Shown here piece by piece: positions 62,287 to 64,000 of a stretch of 64,000 nt of DNA. Under the pieces are notes generated by a model. That model was not told where the DNA came from, did no database searches, and was given only the letters and a program-made list of their open reading frames with translations. Position numbers and translations under genes: made by a program. The DNA is from Paenibacillus senegalimassiliensis (GTDB taxonomy: Bacteria > Bacillota > Bacilli > Paenibacillales > Paenibacillaceae). The stretch is from assembly GCF_001486585.1 (NCBI RefSeq), contig NZ_LN909045.1, positions 295,368 through 359,367 of the forward strand, in the 5' to 3' direction. How positions within the stretch are numbered: the stretch's first letter is position 1; each line of letters starts with the position of its first letter.

Positions 62287-64000
62287 ATGGCCAAGAAGCA
62301 ATTTAAAGCCGAATCCAAGAGATTACTGGAAATGATGATTAACTCTATTTATACCCAGCGTGAGATTTTCCTGCGGGAGCTGGTGTCTAATGCCAGTGAC
62401 GCCATTGACAAGATCTATTATCGGGCGCTGACTGACGACAACCTGGTATTTAATAAGGACGACTATTTCATTAAAATTGCGGTGGACAAGGCAGCGCGTA
62501 CACTGACGATTTCCGATACGGGTATCGGTATGACCAAGGATGATTTGGAGAACAACTTGGGGATTATTGCGAACAGCGGCTCCTTCGCCTTCAAGAATGA
62601 AACGGAGTTGAAGGACGGCCACAATATCATTGGCCAATTCGGCGTAGGTTTCTATTCGGCTTTTATGGTAGCTGATGTCGTTACCGTTATCAGCCGCGCG
62701 CTGGGTAGCGAGGAAGCGTATAAGTGGCAGTCGAAGGGTGCGGACGGTTACACCATTGAAGCGTGTGACAAGGACAGCGTAGGCACGGACATTATTTTGC
62801 AGATCAAAGACAATACCGAAGATGATCAGTATGATGAATACCTGGAAGAGTACCGGTTAAAATCGATTATCAAGAAATATTCAGACTTTATTCGCTATCC
62901 AATCAAGATGGATGTGACCAGCAGCCGTGCCAAGGAAGATGCTGAAGGCGAATATGAGGAGTATACGGAAGAACAAACGGTCAACAGCATGGTGCCGATC
63001 TGGCGCAAGAACAAATCCGAGCTGACGGACGAGGATTATGAGAACTTTTACATGGAGAAGCGTTACGGATTTGATAAGCCGGTATCCCACATCCATATCA
63101 AGGCTGACGGTGCGGTGGTCTATAATGCCATTCTGTACATTCCGGAGAATACGCCTTTCGACTACTATACCAAGGAGTATGAAAAGGGGCTGGAGCTGTA
63201 CTCCAATGGCGTGCTGATTATGGATAAATGCGCTGACCTGCTGCCAGACTATTTCAGCTTCGTTAAAGGGATGGTAGATTCAGAGGATTTGTCGCTGAAC
63301 ATCTCACGCGAATTGCTCCAGCACGACCGCCAGCTTAAAGCGATTGCGAAGAACATCCAAAGTAAAATCAAAAGCCAATTGCAAAGCCTGCTGAAGGATG
63401 ACCGGGAGAAATATGAGAAGTTCTATGCTTCGTTTGGCCGTCAACTGAAGTTCGGCGTCTACAATGACTACGGCATGAACAAGGAAGTGCTGCAAGATCT
63501 GCTTCTGTTCACCTCCTCCAAGGAGAAGAAGCTGGTATCGCTGGACGAATACGTATCTCATATGCCAGAAGATCAGAAATATATTTATTATGCAGCGGGT
63601 GAGTCGGTAGAGCGTCTCGAGAAGTTGCCGCAAACCGAACTGGTGGCGGATAAAGGCTATGAAATTTTGTACCTGACTGATGATATCGACGAATTTGCTA
63701 TCAAGGTGATTCTGAACTATAAGGACAAGGAATTCAAGTCCGTATCCAGTGGGGATTTGGGTATCGAGGCCGATTCGGCTGAAGAGAAGGCAGATACGGA
63801 GGAAAATCAGGAATTGTTCACCGCTATGAAGGATTTGCTGGGCGATAAGGTGAAGGAAGTCAAAGCTTCCAAACGCCTGAAATCACATCCGGTGTGCCTG
63901 TCTACGGAAGGTGAACTGACCATTGAGATGGAGAAAGTGCTGAATGCCATGCCAAGTGCAGGCGGACAAGCGGTGAAGGCGGACAAAGTGTTGGAGATCA
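62287..64000 (+). CDS. htpG: Molecular chaperone HtpG (Hsp90), 3' end beyond window
   Basis: 571 codons of an open frame that runs off the right edge; the family is about 625 residues, so roughly 55 are missing. The ATPase site is clear: [10 protein letters not shown] near 27-36, D-T-G-I-G-M near 79-84, [10 protein letters not shown] and [11 protein letters not shown]. The middle domain has the N-I-S-R-E-L-L-Q arginine loop. It folds and reactivates client proteins under heat and other stress. GGAAGGAG lies nine bases before the ATG. A perfect CIRCE element places it in the HrcA regulon here, unlike B. subtilis htpG, which is not CIRCE-controlled. Confidence 0.97.
   Translation, partial: MAKKQFKAESKRLLEMMINSIYTQREIFLRELVSNASDAIDKIYYRALTDDNLVFNKDDYFIKIAVDKAARTLTISDTGIGMTKDDLENNLGIIANSGSFAFKNETELKDGHNIIGQFGVGFYSAFMVADVVTVISRALGSEEAYKWQSKGADGYTIEACDKDSVGTDIILQIKDNTEDDQYDEYLEEYRLKSIIKKYSDFIRYPIKMDVTSSRAKEDAEGEYEEYTEEQTVNSMVPIWRKNKSELTDEDYENFYMEKRYGFDKPVSHIHIKADGAVVYNAILYIPENTPFDYYTKEYEKGLELYSNGVLIMDKCADLLPDYFSFVKGMVDSEDLSLNISRELLQHDRQLKAIAKNIQSKIKSQLQSLLKDDREKYEKFYASFGRQLKFGVYNDYGMNKEVLQDLLLFTSSKEKKLVSLDEYVSHMPEDQKYIYYAAGESVERLEKLPQTELVADKGYEILYLTDDIDEFAIKVILNYKDKEFKSVSSGDLGIEADSAEEKADTEENQELFTAMKDLLGDKVKEVKASKRLKSHPVCLSTEGELTIEMEKVLNAMPSAGGQAVKADKVLEI

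Overview
The window looks like a piece of a Paenibacillus-type chromosome (Firmicutes, Paenibacillaceae). The evidence is strong AGGAGG-type ribosome sites with ATG/GTG/TTG starts, a YesM/YesN sensor pair beside LplABC-type sugar transport genes, several S-layer-homology (SLH) surface proteins, CotF-like spore coat genes, a YojF-BshB2 bacillithiol pair and a CIRCE element. This assignment is inferred from gene content; no rRNA or tRNA gene was seen.

Layout. 1-3.3 kb: a Fur-type iron-siderophore uptake locus on the minus strand, with an AraC regulator running in frame into a substrate-binding lipoprotein, followed by two FecCD permeases (the second is cut by the window edge). 3.4-8.5 kb: a membrane-anchored Mrr-type nuclease, a carboxylesterase, a TauE/SafE exporter with a divergent LysR regulator, a small membrane protein and a ClbS/DfsB-family protein. 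8.6-13.4 kb: a five-gene operon of serine hydrolase, M29 aminopeptidase, two XRE-cupin regulators and a dipeptide epimerase, probably for peptide or murein-peptide use. 13.6-25.7 kb: a uronic-acid oligosaccharide locus (YesM/YesN-type two-component system, ABC importer, GH88, DUF2264, heparinase II/III-like).

25.8-27.07 kb: a small gene and about 1 kb of repeat-rich non-coding DNA (tandem 80-bp units, a four-copy 28-bp motif and a 243-bp MITE-like element). 27.07-32.2 kb: a heterodimeric ABC exporter and a DEAD-box helicase. 32.5-44 kb: a surface glycan locus of a giant secreted metallophosphatase, an SLH protein and a giant GH92 enzyme. The GH92 carries Gln where this family normally has its general-acid Glu, which together with the phosphatase suggests breakdown of mannosyl-phosphate (phosphomannan) glycans. 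This is the most interesting system in the window.

44-54 kb: small alarmone synthetase; a TetR-controlled reductase with matching operators; two coat genes that look like halves of CotF; a chemotaxis receptor; an aldo/keto reductase; the YojF-BshB2 pair; and a LacI-controlled GH8 glucanase/chitosanase. 54.2-62.2 kb: a giant SLH-anchored subtilisin, a small protein, and a two-gene operon coupling a 5TM histidine kinase to a membrane-anchored PstS-like binding protein. The window ends inside htpG, which here sits behind a textbook CIRCE operator.
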